Under the pieces are notes generated by a model, which saw only the letters and a list, made by a program, of their open reading frames with translations, had not been told where the DNA came from and ran no database searches. The translations under genes were made by a program, and so were the position numbers. From an uncultured Oscillibacter sp. (lineage in GTDB: Bacteria; Bacillota; Clostridia; Oscillospirales; Oscillospiraceae), in contig CAJUOD010000009.1 of the NCBI GenBank assembly GCA_910587875.1, forward strand, positions 1 through 40,069: a stretch of 40,069 nucleotides of DNA. Reading direction: 5' to 3'. Of the stretch, positions 39,623 to 40,069 are shown one piece after another; the stretch's first letter is position 1; every line of letters begins with the position of its first letter.

Positions 39623-39640
39623 TTGTGAAACTTTTCTCAA
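39623..39640. promoter_or_regulatory. Rex-like operator
   Basis: TTGTGAAACTTTTCTCAA matches the layout of Rex sites (TTGTGAA, 4 bp, TTCACAA) with one mismatch in the right arm. Rex represses fermentative and hydrogenase genes until NADH rises. It lies 14 bp upstream of the outer promoter and 47 bp upstream of the inner one, so its effect is not obvious. Confidence 0.5.
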
Positions 39641-39670
39641 GAGCGCCGGGGCCGCCACGCCGCGGAGGTG

Positions 39671-39703
39671 AAAAGAGGCGGTTGTCCCCTCGGACAGCCG
39701 CCT
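39671..39703 (-). terminator. Terminator of the partial HTH gene
   Basis: On the minus strand a 12-position stem with one mismatch (39676-39687 with 39692-39703), 4-nt loop and CTTTTC tail, 14 nt after the stop codon at 39718. Confidence 0.8.
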
Positions 39704-39717
39704 GCTTTGATGGCGCT

Positions 39718-40069
39718 TCAGGAGCGCTTCCGGGCCTTCCAAACCTGGGCCAGGATGTCCTTCAGCACCAGGAAGGCGTCCAGCTCGCTGTAGCCGTAGT
39801 CCCGTTTCAGCCGTTCCAGCAGCCGCTCCAGCTCCGCCGCGTAGGGGGCGGCGTCCACCCGGGACTGGTACTGGGCCAGGACGGGGTACTTTTTGCTCCA
39901 GGCCTTGGTCCAGTCGATCTTATCCGAGACCTCCTCCCGGGTGTGGTCGATGGCCTCCTGAATCTCCCGGACCTCCAGGTCGAACTCGATGAGCTCATCC
40001 AGGGTCAAGCCGTAGAGCACCGCCAGGCGCTTGGACTGGCGGATATCCGGCAGGGTCTCGTCCGTCTCC
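39718..40069 (-). CDS. Probable XRE-type HTH protein, C-terminal part
   Basis: An open frame enters from the right edge and runs to TGA at 39718, about 117 codons. It begins ETDETLPDIRQSKRLAVLYGLTLDELIEFD, which looks like the last helices of an XRE/Cro domain (LPDIRQSKRLAVLYGLTLDEL). A charged, helical tail follows, with no membrane segment. The start codon and first HTH helices lie beyond the window. It is probably a DNA-binding regulator; its position upstream of the hydrogenase operon does not by itself make it the regulator, since a terminator intervenes. Confidence 0.65.
   Translation of the reverse strand, partial: ETDETLPDIRQSKRLAVLYGLTLDELIEFDLEVREIQEAIDHTREEVSDKIDWTKAWSKKYPVLAQYQSRVDAAPYAAELERLLERLKRDYGYSELDAFLVLKDILAQVWKARKRS

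Noticed and set aside
1..40069. tRNA or rRNA genes, CRISPR arrays, insertion sequences, prophage genes, replication origin
   Set aside because: None was recognised; no tandem spacer-repeat pattern, transposase, integrase or DnaA-box cluster was seen by reading. A tRNA scan was not possible.

Overview
The window is GC-rich DNA with dense protein coding. The gene set (short-form HisG with HisZ, the acetylase route to diaminopimelate, 2-oxoacid:ferredoxin oxidoreductase, [FeFe]-hydrogenase, AsnA, Ktr potassium uptake, a lysine riboswitch) points to a strictly anaerobic, amino-acid-fermenting gut-type Clostridia, most like the Oscillospiraceae (Flavonifractor/Lawsonibacter/Dysosmobacter type). 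That placement is inference from gene content and composition. No rRNA, tRNA, CRISPR array, insertion sequence or prophage gene was seen, so this looks like chromosomal core and metabolic DNA. Bases 1-19 match the 3' end of the Illumina TruSeq adapter, so the left edge is a contig end carrying uncleaned adapter and hisB is cut off there.

Layout. (1) 20-4065, minus: his operon, hisZG fusion > hisD > hisC > hisB (partial), with a clear promoter overlapping a palindrome. (2) 4132-5534, minus: fumarase. (3) 5558-8724, minus: DUF4358 lipoprotein > MBOAT acyltransferase > DHHW/AlgX-like protein, probably a surface O-acylation cassette. Its promoter physically overlaps the divergent promoter of L-threonine aldolase (8788-9804, plus). 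(4) 9859-12143, minus: KtrB > KtrA > a small unknown protein. (5) 12170-17388: lysine/DAP biosynthesis, with an M20 deacetylase (minus), a lysine riboswitch plus terminator, dapA > dapB > dapH (plus), and lysA (minus). (6) 17434-20256, plus: YedF, a cysteine-desulfurase-like enzyme, DUF3343, a Cys-rich 57-aa DUF6472 protein and a NUDIX hydrolase, the first three resembling selenium/sulfur-handling clusters. (7) 20259-21389, minus: HAD phosphatase and zincin-like protein. (8) 21478-24140, plus: gltX and asnA. (9) 24149-25524, minus: ECF sigma factor and membrane partner, divergent from glgX (25744-27867), followed by an HTH/zinc-ribbon regulator.

(10) 28508-35888: an NhaC-family transporter, a convergent LysR regulator, methionine gamma-lyase and a four-subunit 2-oxoacid:ferredoxin oxidoreductase. 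The NhaC and LysR promoters carry the same 8-bp palindrome exactly 23 bp upstream of their -10 boxes. (11) 35911-39575, minus: a NuoF/GltD-type flavoprotein and an [FeFe]-hydrogenase whose catalytic cysteines align in number with the Clostridium pasteurianum CpI enzyme, with a Rex-like site upstream. (12) 39718-40069, minus: the C-terminal part of an HTH protein.

How regions 10 and 11 may work together (inference): methionine is taken up and cleaved to 2-oxobutyrate, methanethiol and ammonia. The oxidoreductase would turn the 2-oxoacid into an acyl-CoA and reduced ferredoxin, and the hydrogenase and flavoprotein would re-oxidise the carriers. I regard this module and its shared operator as the most interesting candidate in the window.
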